This document shows, one piece after another, positions 31,992-42,807 of a stretch of DNA of 64,000 nt. The notes under the pieces were generated by a model. That model was not told the DNA's origin. It searched no databases and saw only the letters and a list, made by a program, of their open reading frames with translations. Each line of letters starts with the position of its first letter. Positions within the stretch are counted from its first letter, which is position 1. A program made the position numbers and the translations under genes. The stretch spans positions 88,132 to 152,131 of the forward strand of contig NZ_LZMH01000055.1 of NCBI RefSeq assembly GCF_001673635.1. The letters are read 5' to 3'. This DNA is from Mycobacterium asiaticum. GTDB lineage: Bacteria; Actinomycetota; Actinomycetes; Mycobacteriales; Mycobacteriaceae.

Positions 31992-32648
31992 ATGTCCGGG
32001 ATTGACATCTCCACCGAGCTCGCCGAAGTGGCCTCCTACGGCGGCTTTTTCGCGCTGACCGTGGGCGGCGACCCGACCGGATGGCATCCGGTCGCCGCGT
32101 TCTACGCCGACGGGTTCGCCGACCTCGTCGATGCGACCGTCGCCCGCTACCACAGCACCGAACTGCGGGTCGGCGCCTCGCTGGTCCACCTCGGCCACGC
32201 CGCCCGGCTGTGGTCGCCGGTGCTTGCCTGCGTGCTGGCTCACGGCGTGCTCCCGGACCTCACCGGGCTGCAACGCGCCGACAACGACGCCCGGCTGCGG
32301 CTGCCCGAGCCCACCGGCGAACGCGTCGCACCCTCCCCCGAGCTGCTATATCGGGTCGTCGTGCGCGAGCACATGGAGCGGTTGGCCGCCGGCCTGCGGG
32401 TCGGACTGGCGCCCGGGCTGCTTTACGGCAACATCGCCTCCGCATTGGTGGGCACGTCGCGGATGCTGCTGGCGGCGCGGCCGGACCTGCGCGAATTGAT
32501 CACCCGGCTCACTCGTGCGTTGCTCGACACCGGGCGGCTCGCCGGCGCCGGCATTGTCACCAGTCCCGATCTCGGCTTCCGGCGCAACAGCTGCTGCCTC
32601 TTCTACCGCATTCCCGGCGGTGGAAAGTGCGGCGACTGCCCGCTCTAG
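31992..32648 (+). CDS. FhuF-like (2Fe-2S) protein
   Basis: A 218-residue soluble protein. Its C-terminus has the FhuF ferric-siderophore-reductase cysteine pattern C-C-x10-C-x2-C (Cys201, Cys202, Cys213, Cys216), expected to bind one [2Fe-2S] cluster. The central part contains RMLLAARPDLRELITRLTRALLDT, typical of FhuF-type proteins. ATG 31992 was chosen; ATG 31971 is also possible. Divergent from recA over the shared SOS/damage promoter region. A short cysteine-rich ORF (Rv2737A) annotated here in M. tuberculosis may be a remnant. Substrate unknown; siderophore reduction is inferred. Confidence 0.82.
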   Translation: MSGIDISTELAEVASYGGFFALTVGGDPTGWHPVAAFYADGFADLVDATVARYHSTELRVGASLVHLGHAARLWSPVLACVLAHGVLPDLTGLQRADNDARLRLPEPTGERVAPSPELLYRVVVREHMERLAAGLRVGLAPGLLYGNIASALVGTSRMLLAARPDLRELITRLTRALLDTGRLAGAGIVTSPDLGFRRNSCCLFYRIPGGGKCGDCPL

Positions 32649-32727
32649 CCCGTGCTGACTCTGCGCTGGCGGCTTCGTCTTCCCGCAAGACCACGCCCTC
32701 GGCGCAGAGCCAACGCCACCACGGCGG

Positions 32728-32934
32728 TCACCACTGCTCGCGCGGCACGTCGAAGTCGACGCACAGCGCCCGCCACACGTCGCGAGGCTCGACGCCGTCG
32801 TCGATCGCCTGGGCGGCGGTCCGGCCGTCGAAGCCCGTCAACACGTGATCGACCAGCACCGATGCGCCGTAGGCGGCGCCGAACCGCAACGTCACCCGCT
32901 CGTGGAACTCCGTCAGCCGCACGCACAGCAACAT
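32728..32934 (-). CDS. DUF3046 family protein
   Basis: A 68-residue protein, the length of Rv2738c in M. tuberculosis. The sequence is highly characteristic: VRLTEFHERVTLRFGAAYG, then DHVLTGFDGRTAAQAIDDG and VWRALCVDFDVP. ATG 32934 gives that length; GTG 32922 would start at RLTEFHE. It lies 19 bp downstream of the glycosyltransferase gene. The function is unknown; it is conserved next to recA in actinobacteria. Confidence 0.9.
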   Translation of the reverse strand: MLLCVRLTEFHERVTLRFGAAYGASVLVDHVLTGFDGRTAAQAIDDGVEPRDVWRALCVDFDVPREQW

Positions 32935-32953
32935 ACCCAGCGCGCCGCCCCGC

Positions 32954-34111
32954 TCAATCAATCGCTTCGCGGCACACCCGCACCGGGTCGGCCACTCCGG
33001 CGATGCTGGCAGCGGCCCGCTGCGCGGCCGCCCGATAGCCCGGCGAGGCCAACACCACGCCCACCGCGGCCACCAGCGCGTCGGCGGTCAGCGGGCGGAT
33101 CAGCTGCCCGCTGCCCTGCCGGACCACCCGATTCGCCATCTCCCACTGATCGCCGCCCCCGGGCACCACTACCATGGGTACGCCCGCCAGCAGCGTCTTG
33201 GCGACCATGCCGTGGCCGCCGCCCGCGATCACCAGATCGGCATGCCTTAACAGCTCGTCCTGACGGCCCAGACCCACCACCGCCCACGGCGGCACCGCCA
33301 AATCCTCACCGCCGAGCCAGGACACCACCAGCCGCGAACCGGCCGGCAGCGTCTCCCCTGGCCGCAGGCATTCCAGGGCAAGCTGCGCCAGCCCGGTGGT
33401 GCCGGTGTAGGCCGTCGAGGGCGCGATCACCACCACCGGTCCCGAGCCGGCCGGGATCGGCAGCACTCGTTCGGTCGGCTCGAAGTGCAGCGGGCCGACC
33501 ACCACCGCCTCGGCCGGCCAGTCCGGGCGGGGCACCTCCAGGGCGGGCAGCGTGGCGATCAGCCGCCGCGCCGGCCCTGGATCCCGCGCCGGCAGGCCGA
33601 TGTCGACCCGCACGGCTGCGCGCTGGCGCTGGCCCGCCCGCACCGAGCGCGCCGTCAGCGCCCGCATCACCGAGTCCCGCAGCCGTCCCCGCAACCCCGT
33701 CCCCGGCGCCAGACCGCTGCCGATCGGCGGCAGCCCCTTCGACGGCAGGTAAAGCGGGTGCGGGCAGAGCTCGACCCACGGGATCCCGAGCAGCTCGGCG
33801 GCCATGCCTCCGCCTGAGGTGATCACGTCGGACACCACCAGATCGGGCCCCAGATCGCGCAAGGTCGGCGCGATCAGCACCGCCATCCGCGCGGCTCGCC
33901 GGTGGATCCTGGCCCCGGCGTCGAGGTCCTCGTCGGTGGCCTTGAGCCCGTCGAGCTCCACGGCGTCGATCCCGACCGCGCGGGCGGCGTCCAGCCACTC
34001 CACGCCGGTGAACAGGGTGGGTTGGTCACCCGCGGCGAGAAAGCGTTGGCAAAGCGCGATCGCGGGAAACGAGTGCCCGGGGTCCGGCCCGGCAACCACG
34101 GCGACGCGCAT
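32954..34111 (-). CDS. MGT-type glycosyltransferase (GT-B fold)
   Basis: A 385-residue protein matching Rv2739c. It starts MRVAVVAGPDPGHSFPAIALCQRF, the usual N-terminal acceptor domain of macrolide-type glycosyltransferases. In the C-terminal half the nucleotide-sugar motif appears as VIAGGGHGMVAKTLLAGVPMVVVPGGGDQWEMANRVV, interrupted but clear. It probably transfers a sugar from a UDP- or dTDP-donor to a small lipophilic acceptor, unknown. ATG 34111 is placed at the conserved start. Divergent from ephG, 43 bp apart. Confidence 0.86.
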   Translation of the reverse strand: MRVAVVAGPDPGHSFPAIALCQRFLAAGDQPTLFTGVEWLDAARAVGIDAVELDGLKATDEDLDAGARIHRRAARMAVLIAPTLRDLGPDLVVSDVITSGGGMAAELLGIPWVELCPHPLYLPSKGLPPIGSGLAPGTGLRGRLRDSVMRALTARSVRAGQRQRAAVRVDIGLPARDPGPARRLIATLPALEVPRPDWPAEAVVVGPLHFEPTERVLPIPAGSGPVVVIAPSTAYTGTTGLAQLALECLRPGETLPAGSRLVVSWLGGEDLAVPPWAVVGLGRQDELLRHADLVIAGGGHGMVAKTLLAGVPMVVVPGGGDQWEMANRVVRQGSGQLIRPLTADALVAAVGVVLASPGYRAAAQRAAASIAGVADPVRVCREAID

Positions 34112-34154
34112 CGGCCCTACCCTGCCACAGCGGCGCTCGCCTACGCTGGCAACC

Positions 34155-34589
34155 ATGACTGAGCTGACTCAGACGACAACCAGTGACAACATCCGCACGG
34201 TCGAGGGCTTCCTGTATGCCCTGCAGGACCAGGATTTCGAGACCGCCGATGCCGCGTTGCACGACGACCTGGTCTACGAGAACTACGGATACTCGCGGAT
34301 CCGCGGCGGACGCAAGGTGGCCAAGCTCTTTCGCAAGATGGAGGGGCGGATCGGCTTCGAGGTGAAGTTCCACCGGGTGGCCGCCGACGGCAGCGCGGTG
34401 CTCACCGAGCGCACCGACGCGCTGATCTTTGGCCCGCTGCGCCTGCAGTTCTGGGTGTGCGGGATCTTCGAGGTGCAGGACGGGCGAATCATCCTGTGGC
34501 GGGATTACTTCGACTCGTACGACTTCCTCAAGGCGACTGTGCGCGGGCTGGTCGGGGTGGTCATCCCGTCACTGCGCGCGACGCTCTAG
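34155..34589 (+). CDS. ephG: Limonene-1,2-epoxide hydrolase family protein EphG
   Basis: A 144-residue member of the limonene-epoxide hydrolase fold (SnoaL/NTF2-like cone). The Asp-Arg-Asp catalytic residues fit RTDALIFG and WRDYFDSYDF, with VCGIFEVQDGRI between. M. tuberculosis EphG (Rv2740) is its counterpart and hydrolyses sterol and fatty epoxides in vitro. In M. tuberculosis a PE_PGRS gene follows; here the psp operon follows directly, converging with a 2-bp gap. Confidence 0.92.
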   Translation: MTELTQTTTSDNIRTVEGFLYALQDQDFETADAALHDDLVYENYGYSRIRGGRKVAKLFRKMEGRIGFEVKFHRVAADGSAVLTERTDALIFGPLRLQFWVCGIFEVQDGRIILWRDYFDSYDFLKATVRGLVGVVIPSLRATL

Positions 34590-34591
34590 GC

Positions 34592-35416
34592 CTATTGGGC
34601 GCGGCGCAGGCCGCCGAGTTCGTCGAACGCCTGCGCCCAGCCCAGCAGCCGATCCGTCGCGCCGGTGAGCTCGTCGCGGTAGCGCTGCTGGGCGAGCATG
34701 GTCACTCCGCCCGCGTTCTCGCCGTTGACCGACGAGACCAAATGTGCCGCGGCGGTGACCATCTCGTTGTACTGACGGACTCCGGCCCCCAGCTGCGCGG
34801 TGTACGCATTGATGGTCGGGACCAGGTATTCGCGTGACGACTCCGAGTTCTGCGCGGCCCGTTCCATCGACACCACCTCGGCCGCGGTAGCCGCCATCGC
34901 CGCCGAAGTCCGCTTGGCCGCTTCGGTCAGCTCGCTGATCTCGTCGGGCGGCAGGATTGCGCTGCGCTCGATCACACCCAGCAACGAAAAGAATCCGCGC
35001 TCGGAGGCACCCAGCGCGTACATCGCCGGCCGCGCGGCCGAACCGGGCGGTGGCAACCGCCGGCTAACCGCGGGCCGCTGCGAGGGCAGCGGTTCGGACT
35101 TGAGCCAGTAATACCGGAAGAACAGCAGCGTCGCCGGGATCACCATCACCACCGCCACGGCGCCGGTGATCTGCAGCAGCAGGGTGAACCAGCCCCAGGC
35201 CGCCAGGATCGCGGTCACCAGTGCCCAGAAGATCACCCCGGCGGTGAAGATCCAGGCCCAGCGCAGCGCGCGTCGGCGCCGTCGGAGTTGCCGGGCCCGC
35301 GGATCGGTGGCGGCAGTGATCTTGTCGACGACGAATCCGGACAGGTCGACGACGGTGGCGAAGCCGCGCTGCCACAGAGCCCGCAGGGGCCCGCGCCGGT
35401 TGGATCGCACCGCCAT
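34592..35416 (-). CDS. PspM-like membrane protein (Rv2743c)
   Basis: A 274-residue protein with a cationic N-terminus, two adjacent membrane helices near residues 53-98 (AWIFTAGVIFWALVTAILAAWGW and LLLQITGAVAVVMVIPATLLFF) and a long alpha-helical C-terminal part. It is the third gene of the clgR-pspA operon, 12 bp after pspA. In M. tuberculosis Rv2743c is the membrane partner of PspA in envelope-stress defence. The fourth gene of that operon, Rv2742c, is absent here. Confidence 0.88.
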   Translation of the reverse strand: MAVRSNRRGPLRALWQRGFATVVDLSGFVVDKITAATDPRARQLRRRRRALRWAWIFTAGVIFWALVTAILAAWGWFTLLLQITGAVAVVMVIPATLLFFRYYWLKSEPLPSQRPAVSRRLPPPGSAARPAMYALGASERGFFSLLGVIERSAILPPDEISELTEAAKRTSAAMAATAAEVVSMERAAQNSESSREYLVPTINAYTAQLGAGVRQYNEMVTAAAHLVSSVNGENAGGVTMLAQQRYRDELTGATDRLLGWAQAFDELGGLRRAQ

Positions 35417-35428
35417 CGTGTTGCTCTG

Positions 35429-36250
35429 CTACTGACCGAACGGTTTCTCGGGTACCGCTCCGCCGGGTTCGGTGGCCGGGGTTGCCGGGGTCGCGCCGGG
35501 CGCAGCGGCACCGCCGGCGGGCAGGGCGTCGCCGCGCATAGAGGCGCGGATCTGCTCCAGCCGGGAGTGCCCGGCCATCTGGACGCCTGCCTGCTCGACC
35601 TCGAGCATGCGACCCTGCACCGAACTCTGGGCGAGCTCGGCGGAGCCGATCGCGTTGGCGTAGCGGCGTTCGATCTTGTCGCGTACCTCGTCGAGGCTGG
35701 GGGTGTTGCCCGGGGCGGCGAGCTCGCTCATCGACCGCAGCGACGCGCTGACCTGCTCCTGCATCTTGGCCTGCTCGAGCTGGCTGAGTAGCTTGGTGCG
35801 CTCGGCGATCTTTTGCTGCAGCACCATCGCATTGCGCTCGACGGCCTTCTTGGCCTGCGAGGCCGCCTGCAGGGCCTGGTCGTGCAGGCTTTTGAGGTCT
35901 TCGACGCTTTGCTCGGCGGTGACCAGCTGAGCCGCGAACGCTTCGGCGGCGTTGTTGTATTCGGTCGCCTTGGCGGCGTCACCGCTGGCGACGGCCTGGT
36001 CGGCCAGCGTAAGCGCCTGGCGCACGTTGACCTGCAGCTTCTCGATGTCGGCGAGTTGCCGGTTCAGGCGCATCTCCAGCTGACGCTGGTTGCCGATCAC
36101 CTGCGCCGCCTGCTGGGTGAGCGCCTGGTGGGTGCGCTGCGCTTCCTCGATGGCCTGCTGAATCTGCACCTTCGGGTCGGCGTGTTCGTCGATTTTGGAG
36201 TTGAACAGCGCCATGAGGTACTTCCACGCTTTGACGAACGGATTGGCCAT
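35429..36250 (-). CDS. pspA: Phage-shock protein A homologue (35-kDa antigen)
   Basis: A 273-residue PspA/IM30-family coiled-coil protein (Rv2744c, '35-kDa antigen'). It starts [30 protein letters not shown] with the amphipathic membrane-contact helix, followed by long heptad-rich helices with many Gln/Glu/Ala, and a Pro/Ala-rich tail. It polymerises on stressed membranes. Preceded by GGAG before ATG 36250. It lies 120 bp downstream of clgR and is under ClgR control in M. tuberculosis. Confidence 0.95.
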   Translation of the reverse strand: MANPFVKAWKYLMALFNSKIDEHADPKVQIQQAIEEAQRTHQALTQQAAQVIGNQRQLEMRLNRQLADIEKLQVNVRQALTLADQAVASGDAAKATEYNNAAEAFAAQLVTAEQSVEDLKSLHDQALQAASQAKKAVERNAMVLQQKIAERTKLLSQLEQAKMQEQVSASLRSMSELAAPGNTPSLDEVRDKIERRYANAIGSAELAQSSVQGRMLEVEQAGVQMAGHSRLEQIRASMRGDALPAGGAAAPGATPATPATEPGGAVPEKPFGQ

Positions 36251-36370
36251 CAGTTAGCTCCGCCTTCGCTTCTTGGGTGCAGGATGGGCGCGAACACTAC
36301 CCTGCAGCTCAATTTAGTGGGTCAGCCCCGATCGCCCCACCCATGGTGCATATCTAGTGAACGCCGAAGC

Positions 36371-36691
36371 TTACGCAACCGCCAGGGACGCTACGGGAGG
36401 AATGACGACCTTCGTGCTGGCGTCGATGGTGGCGCCCACGGTGTAGCCGGCACGCTCCTCGCGGGCCATCCGCTCACCGGCATCGATGAGCACCTGCGAC
36501 AGCGGCACCTGCAGGGCGTCACAGATCGCGTTGAGCAACTCGCTCGAGGGTTCCTTGCGGCCGCGCTCGACCTCCGACAAATACCCGAGACTCACCCGCG
36601 CCGAATCGGACACCTCACGCAGTGTCCGGCCCTGCGATGTCCGGGTCCCCCGCAGCACGTCGCCAACGACCTCGCGCACTAATGACGCCAT
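36371..36691 (-). CDS. clgR: Clp gene regulator ClgR
   Basis: A 106-residue XRE-type regulator. Helix-turn-helix at about 18-50 ([29 protein letters not shown]). It activates clpP/clpC and psp genes under envelope and redox stress and is itself degraded by Clp; the C-terminus ends VASLAVA, a plausible Clp degron. ATG 36691 follows AGAGGAGAG. A SigE-type promoter lies 50-80 bases upstream. GTG 36679 is a possible shorter start. Confidence 0.94.
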   Translation of the reverse strand: MASLVREVVGDVLRGTRTSQGRTLREVSDSARVSLGYLSEVERGRKEPSSELLNAICDALQVPLSQVLIDAGERMAREERAGYTVGATIDASTKVVIPPVASLAVA

Positions 36692-36740
36692 CGTGCTCTC
36701 CTCTTATCCGGTCATCATTGGTAAAGCATCAGACGTTAGG

Positions 36741-36771
36741 TCAACGCCATCAGTGGCCGCGATGGTTCCCC
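36741..36771 (-). promoter_or_regulatory. SigE-type promoter of clgR
   Basis: On the minus strand GGGGAAC (36771-36765) and CGTTGA (36746-36741) with a spacer of about 19 bases, in the 86-bp gap between pgsA3 and clgR. SigE control of clgR is established in M. tuberculosis; here inferred from the motif, with the spacer at the long end. Confidence 0.65.
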
Positions 36772-36777
36772 GTGCGC

Positions 36778-37374
36778 TCAGGCCGCGCGTCTGGCACGGC
36801 GAATCTCCCGGGCCGTTGAAGCTACATAGTCGATTCCGGTGATAACCGTGAGCACGATCGCCAGCACCATCACCACTTGAGCCGCGGTGTGCAGCAGGCC
36901 GGACAGCGGCAGCACGAACAACCCGATCGCCACCGCCTGGGTCAGGGTTTTGAGCTTGCCGCCCCAGCTGGCCGGGATGACGCCGCGCCGGATCACGGCC
37001 AGCCGCAACACGGTAATCGCCAGCTCACGGGTCATGATCAGCACGGTGACCCACCACGGCAGATCGCCGAGCATCGACAGTCCGATCAGCGCCGCGCCGA
37101 TCAGCGTCTTATCCGCGATCGGGTCGATGAATGCGCCGAATTCGGTGGCCATGCCGTAATTGCGGGCCAATTGCCCGTCGAACCGGTCGGTGATGCACGC
37201 GACCGCAAATATCGCCCACGCCACGATGCGGGCGGTGGTGTGATGACCGTCGCCATAGAACAGGGCGAACAGAAAAATCGGGACCAGCAAAAGGCGTAAG
37301 AGGGTGAGAATGTTGGCCAGATTCGCGATACGGACAGCACCCGCCATCTCACCGGTTTCAGGCTGCCCCGACAC
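36778..37374 (-). CDS. pgsA3: CDP-alcohol phosphatidyltransferase (PgsA3-type)
   Basis: A 198-residue integral membrane enzyme of the CDP-alcohol phosphotransferase family. The full motif D-x2-D-G-x2-A-R-x8-G-x3-D-x3-D is present (Asp63, Asp66, Gly67, Ala70, Arg71, Gly80, Asp84, Asp88). Five or six helices surround it. It probably makes phosphatidylglycerophosphate from CDP-diacylglycerol and glycerol-3-phosphate, as predicted for Rv2746c. It lies upstream of clgR in the same direction; a separate clgR promoter starts behind it. Confidence 0.92.
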   Translation of the reverse strand: MSGQPETGEMAGAVRIANLANILTLLRLLLVPIFLFALFYGDGHHTTARIVAWAIFAVACITDRFDGQLARNYGMATEFGAFIDPIADKTLIGAALIGLSMLGDLPWWVTVLIMTRELAITVLRLAVIRRGVIPASWGGKLKTLTQAVAIGLFVLPLSGLLHTAAQVVMVLAIVLTVITGIDYVASTAREIRRARRAA

Positions 37375-37432
37375 GGCAACAGAATAGCTGTTGACCAGCT
37401 CAAGCGAACCTCGACGTCGATACTGTGGCGAC

Positions 37433-37957
37433 GTGACCGAAAGTCCTGGGGATTACCGGCCGGTGGTTCGGCGAGCACGTACATCTGACGTTCCCGCGAT
37501 CAAGCATCTCGTCGACACCTACGCCGGACGAATCCTGCTGGAGAAGAATCTGGTGACGCTCTATGAGGCGGTGCAGGAATTTTGGGTGGCCGAACTCCCG
37601 CAGGTACCAGGCCAGGTGGTGGGCTGCGGTGCGCTGCACGTGTTGTGGTCCGACCTTGGTGAAATACGCACGGTGGCGGTCGATCCCGCATTCACCGGCC
37701 ACGGGATCGGCCACGCGATCGTGAACAAGCTGCTCGAGGTGGCTCGCGAATTGCAGCTCGAGCGGCTGTTCGTGCTGACGTTCGAGACGGAGTTCTTCGG
37801 CAGACACGGGTTCACCGAGATCGAGGGCACGCCGGTGACCGCCGAGGTGTACGAAGAGATGTGCCGCTCCTACGACATCGGTGTCGCGGAGTTCTTGGAT
37901 CTGAGCTACGTCAAGCCGAACATCCTGGGCAACTCCCGGATGCTGTTGGTCCTTTAG
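37433..37957 (+). CDS. argA: L-glutamate alpha-N-acetyltransferase ArgA (Rv2747-type)
   Basis: A 174-residue GNAT protein, the length of M. tuberculosis ArgA. The acetyl-CoA motif is HGIGHAIVNKL (residues about 96-106) preceded by EIRTVAVDPAFTG, and FFGRHGFTEIEG closes the fold. It catalyses the first arginine-synthesis step with glutamate or glutamine as acceptor, without the kinase-like domain of classical ArgA. The GTG at 37433 gives that length. It ends at a strong bidirectional hairpin. Confidence 0.93.
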   Translation: MTESPGDYRPVVRRARTSDVPAIKHLVDTYAGRILLEKNLVTLYEAVQEFWVAELPQVPGQVVGCGALHVLWSDLGEIRTVAVDPAFTGHGIGHAIVNKLLEVARELQLERLFVLTFETEFFGRHGFTEIEGTPVTAEVYEEMCRSYDIGVAEFLDLSYVKPNILGNSRMLLVL

Positions 37958-37962
37958 CTTGT

Positions 37963-38022
37963 GCGAGCAGACGCAAAAGCCCCCGACACGCCGGCGCGAA
38001 AGGGGCTTTTGCGTCTGCTCGC
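37963..38022. terminator. Bidirectional hairpin terminator (TRIT-like), copy 1
   Basis: A perfect 21-bp inverted repeat (left arm 37963-37983, right arm 38002-38022) with an 18-base loop, located between the convergent argA and ftsK genes. The arm carries GAGCAGACGC-AAAAGCCCC. The same arm and loop start (GACACGC) recur at 52855. Probably serves both strands. Confidence 0.88.
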
Positions 38023-38035
38023 GCTGGCTAGGCGA

Positions 38036-40591
<2,556 letters not shown>

Positions 40592-40724
40592 GCCCGCAAG
40601 CGTAGTCGCAGAAACAACATCTGCACCACCCGCCACACTGGTAACGACACCTTCACCGCTCCGTGCCCGCGCCGTTATGAGTAGGGTGACAACCGAAATC
40701 CCACTGCCGTCAGGAGGCCCAGCC

Positions 40725-41039
40725 ATGCCCGTCGTCGTCGTCGCCACACTGACCGTCAAGCCCGAATCGGTGGATACCGTCCGCGACATCCTGACCACCG
40801 CGGTCGAAGAGGTGCACGGCGAGCCGGGATGCCAGCTGTATTCGTTGCACCAGTCCGGCGAGACCTTCGTGTTCGTCGAGCAGTGGGCCGACGAGGAGGC
40901 GCTCAAGGCGCACAGCACCGCCCCTGCGGTGGCCAAGATGTTCACCGCAGCGGGTGAGCACCTGGCCGGGGCCCCCGACATCAAGATGCTGCAGCCGGTT
41001 CCGGCGGGCGACGCGGACAAGGGCCAGATCCGGCCCTGA
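40725..41039 (+). CDS. Antibiotic biosynthesis monooxygenase (ABM) domain protein
   Basis: A 104-residue dimeric alpha/beta-barrel-type protein, same length as Rv2749. ABM features: [21 protein letters not shown], then [31 protein letters not shown]. Preceded by CAGGAGG, 5-6 bases before the ATG. Its stop overlaps the next start by one base (TGATG), so it is coupled to the SDR gene. Possibly a quinone/flavin-less monooxygenase or an accessory sensor; substrate unknown. Confidence 0.87.
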   Translation: MPVVVVATLTVKPESVDTVRDILTTAVEEVHGEPGCQLYSLHQSGETFVFVEQWADEEALKAHSTAPAVAKMFTAAGEHLAGAPDIKMLQPVPAGDADKGQIRP

Positions 41040-41857
41040 TGGCCCGTCCGCTGCAAGGCCAGGTCGCCTTCATCACCGGCGCCGCCCGCGGCCAGGGGCG
41101 CGCGCATGCGGTGCGACTCGCCCGCGACGGTGCGGACATCATCGCGGTCGATCTCTGCGATCAGATTGCCAGCGTGCCCTATCCGCTGGGCACCTCTGAG
41201 GAGCTCGCCGGAACGGTCAAGCTCGTCGAGGAAACCGGGGCTCGGATCGTGGCGCGCCAGGCCGACGTCCGGCACCGTGCCGCGCTGGGCGCAGCCCTGC
41301 AGGCCGGCATCGACGAGTTGGGCCGACTGGACATCGTCGTCGCCAATGCCGGTATTGCGCCCATGCAATCGGGTGACGACGGCTGGACCGACGTTATCGA
41401 CGTCAATCTCACCGGCGCCTACCACACGGTCGAAGTGGCCCTGCCGACGTTGAAGGAGCAGGGCGCGGGCGGGTCGATCGTGTTGATCAGTTCGGCGGCG
41501 GGGTTGGCCGGCATGGCCAGCGCCGACGCCGGGGCGATCGGTTACGCCGCTTCCAAGCACGGGATGGTGGGATTGATGCGGGTCTACGCCAATCTGCTTG
41601 CTCCGCATAATATTAGGGTCAATTCCGTTCATCCCAGCGGCGTCGCTACACCGATGATCAACAACGAGTTCACCATGAAGTGGCTTGCCGACATGGCCGC
41701 CTCCGGCGCGGGTACCGGCGGCGGCAATGCACTGCCGGTACAAATCCTGCAGGCCGACGACATCGCCAACGCGGTGGCGTGGCTGGTGTCCGATCAGGCC
41801 CGCTACATCACCGGGGTCGCGTTGCCGGTCGATGCGGGCTGTGTGAACAAGCGGTAA
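41039..41857 (+). CDS. Short-chain dehydrogenase, mycofactocin-coupled type
   Basis: A 272-residue SDR, the same length as Rv2750. TGAARGQG at 13-20, NAG at 103-105, catalytic Tyr169 and Lys173 (IGYAASKHG). After the second strand it has an insertion ([15 protein letters not shown]) typical of the SDR group that carries non-exchangeable NAD and depends on mycofactocin. It oxidises an alcohol of unknown identity. Translationally coupled to the ABM gene and followed 2 bp later by a methyltransferase. Confidence 0.88.
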   Translation: MARPLQGQVAFITGAARGQGRAHAVRLARDGADIIAVDLCDQIASVPYPLGTSEELAGTVKLVEETGARIVARQADVRHRAALGAALQAGIDELGRLDIVVANAGIAPMQSGDDGWTDVIDVNLTGAYHTVEVALPTLKEQGAGGSIVLISSAAGLAGMASADAGAIGYAASKHGMVGLMRVYANLLAPHNIRVNSVHPSGVATPMINNEFTMKWLADMAASGAGTGGGNALPVQILQADDIANAVAWLVSDQARYITGVALPVDAGCVNKR

Positions 41858-41859
41858 TC

Positions 41860-42732
41860 ATGGCTCGAAACCCCGCAGCGAGCACCGCATTCGGTCCGAT
41901 GTTGTTGGCGGCCGTCGAGCAGAACGAGCCGCCCGATCGTCGGTTGGTGGACGACGACCTGGCCGAACTTTTCCTTCCGGCGCCGCTGCGCTGGCTGGTG
42001 GCCGGCACGCGGGTGCCCGCGATCAGGCGGGCGTTCATCGGTGCGTCGGAATTCACCGGCCGCGGATTGTGGGCGAATCTGGCCTGCCGCAAGCGTTTCA
42101 TCGGTGACAAGCTCGCCGAGGCGGTGGGCGACATCGACGCGGTGGTCATCCTCGGCGCCGGATTGGACACCCGCGCATATCAACTCAACCGACGGGTCCG
42201 CAAGCCGGTCTTCGAGGTGGATCTGCCCGTCAACATCGCTCGGAAGGCCAAGACCGTCCGCCGGGTGCTTGGCGAGCTGCCGCTCTCGGTTCGGTTGGTG
42301 GCGTTGAACTTCGAGCAGGATGACCTGCTGACCGCGCTGGCAGAGCACGGTTACCGCACCGACTACCGCGTCTTCCTAATCTGGGAGGGCGTTACGCAAT
42401 ACCTCACCGAAGAAGCCGTCCGGACCACCCTTGACGGGCTGCGGCCGACGGCACCGGGCAGTCGCATGGTGTTCAGCTATGTCCGCCGCGACTTCATCGA
42501 CGGCAGCAACCGGTACGGCACCCGCACGCTGTACCGGTCGGTGCGTAAGCGACGGCAATTGTGGCACTTCGGTATTCAGCCCGAAGAGGTCGCGGGGTTC
42601 CTGGGCGATTACGGGTGGCGCCTGATCGAACAGGTCGGACCGGACGACCTCATTGCGCGCTATGTCGAGCCTACGGGCCGCAGACTCAATGCGTCCCAGA
42701 TCGAGTGGTCGGCGTACGCCGAGAAGATCTAG
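41860..42732 (+). CDS. Class I SAM-dependent methyltransferase (TIGR00027/LCMT-like)
   Basis: A 290-residue protein matching Rv2751. The SAM motif VVILGAGLDTRAYQL is followed by VFEVDLP, and a later FLIWEGVTQYLTEEAV; these identify the mycobacterial 'TIGR00027' methyltransferase family, related to leucine carboxyl methyltransferases. Acceptor unknown. It starts 2 bp after the SDR stop, completing a three-gene operon with the ABM protein. Converges with RNase J. Confidence 0.88.
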   Translation: MARNPAASTAFGPMLLAAVEQNEPPDRRLVDDDLAELFLPAPLRWLVAGTRVPAIRRAFIGASEFTGRGLWANLACRKRFIGDKLAEAVGDIDAVVILGAGLDTRAYQLNRRVRKPVFEVDLPVNIARKAKTVRRVLGELPLSVRLVALNFEQDDLLTALAEHGYRTDYRVFLIWEGVTQYLTEEAVRTTLDGLRPTAPGSRMVFSYVRRDFIDGSNRYGTRTLYRSVRKRRQLWHFGIQPEEVAGFLGDYGWRLIEQVGPDDLIARYVEPTGRRLNASQIEWSAYAEKI

Positions 42733-42807
42733 CGCGCGTTGCCGAGCGTGGGGGAAATGTAGCTATCTCGTTGACTTTTCGTCCCTGAGGCCCACGTTCG
42801 ACGAAGG

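Noticed and set aside
40592..41743. N-terminal extension of the ftsK frame
   Set aside because: This part is antisense to the ABM and SDR genes, which have ribosome-binding sites and conserved motifs; FtsK begins at MASKTAARS (40591).
42733..42807. Terminator between the methyltransferase and RNase J genes
   Set aside because: Only a 6-bp CGTGGG/CCCACG pairing with a long loop; too weak to call.
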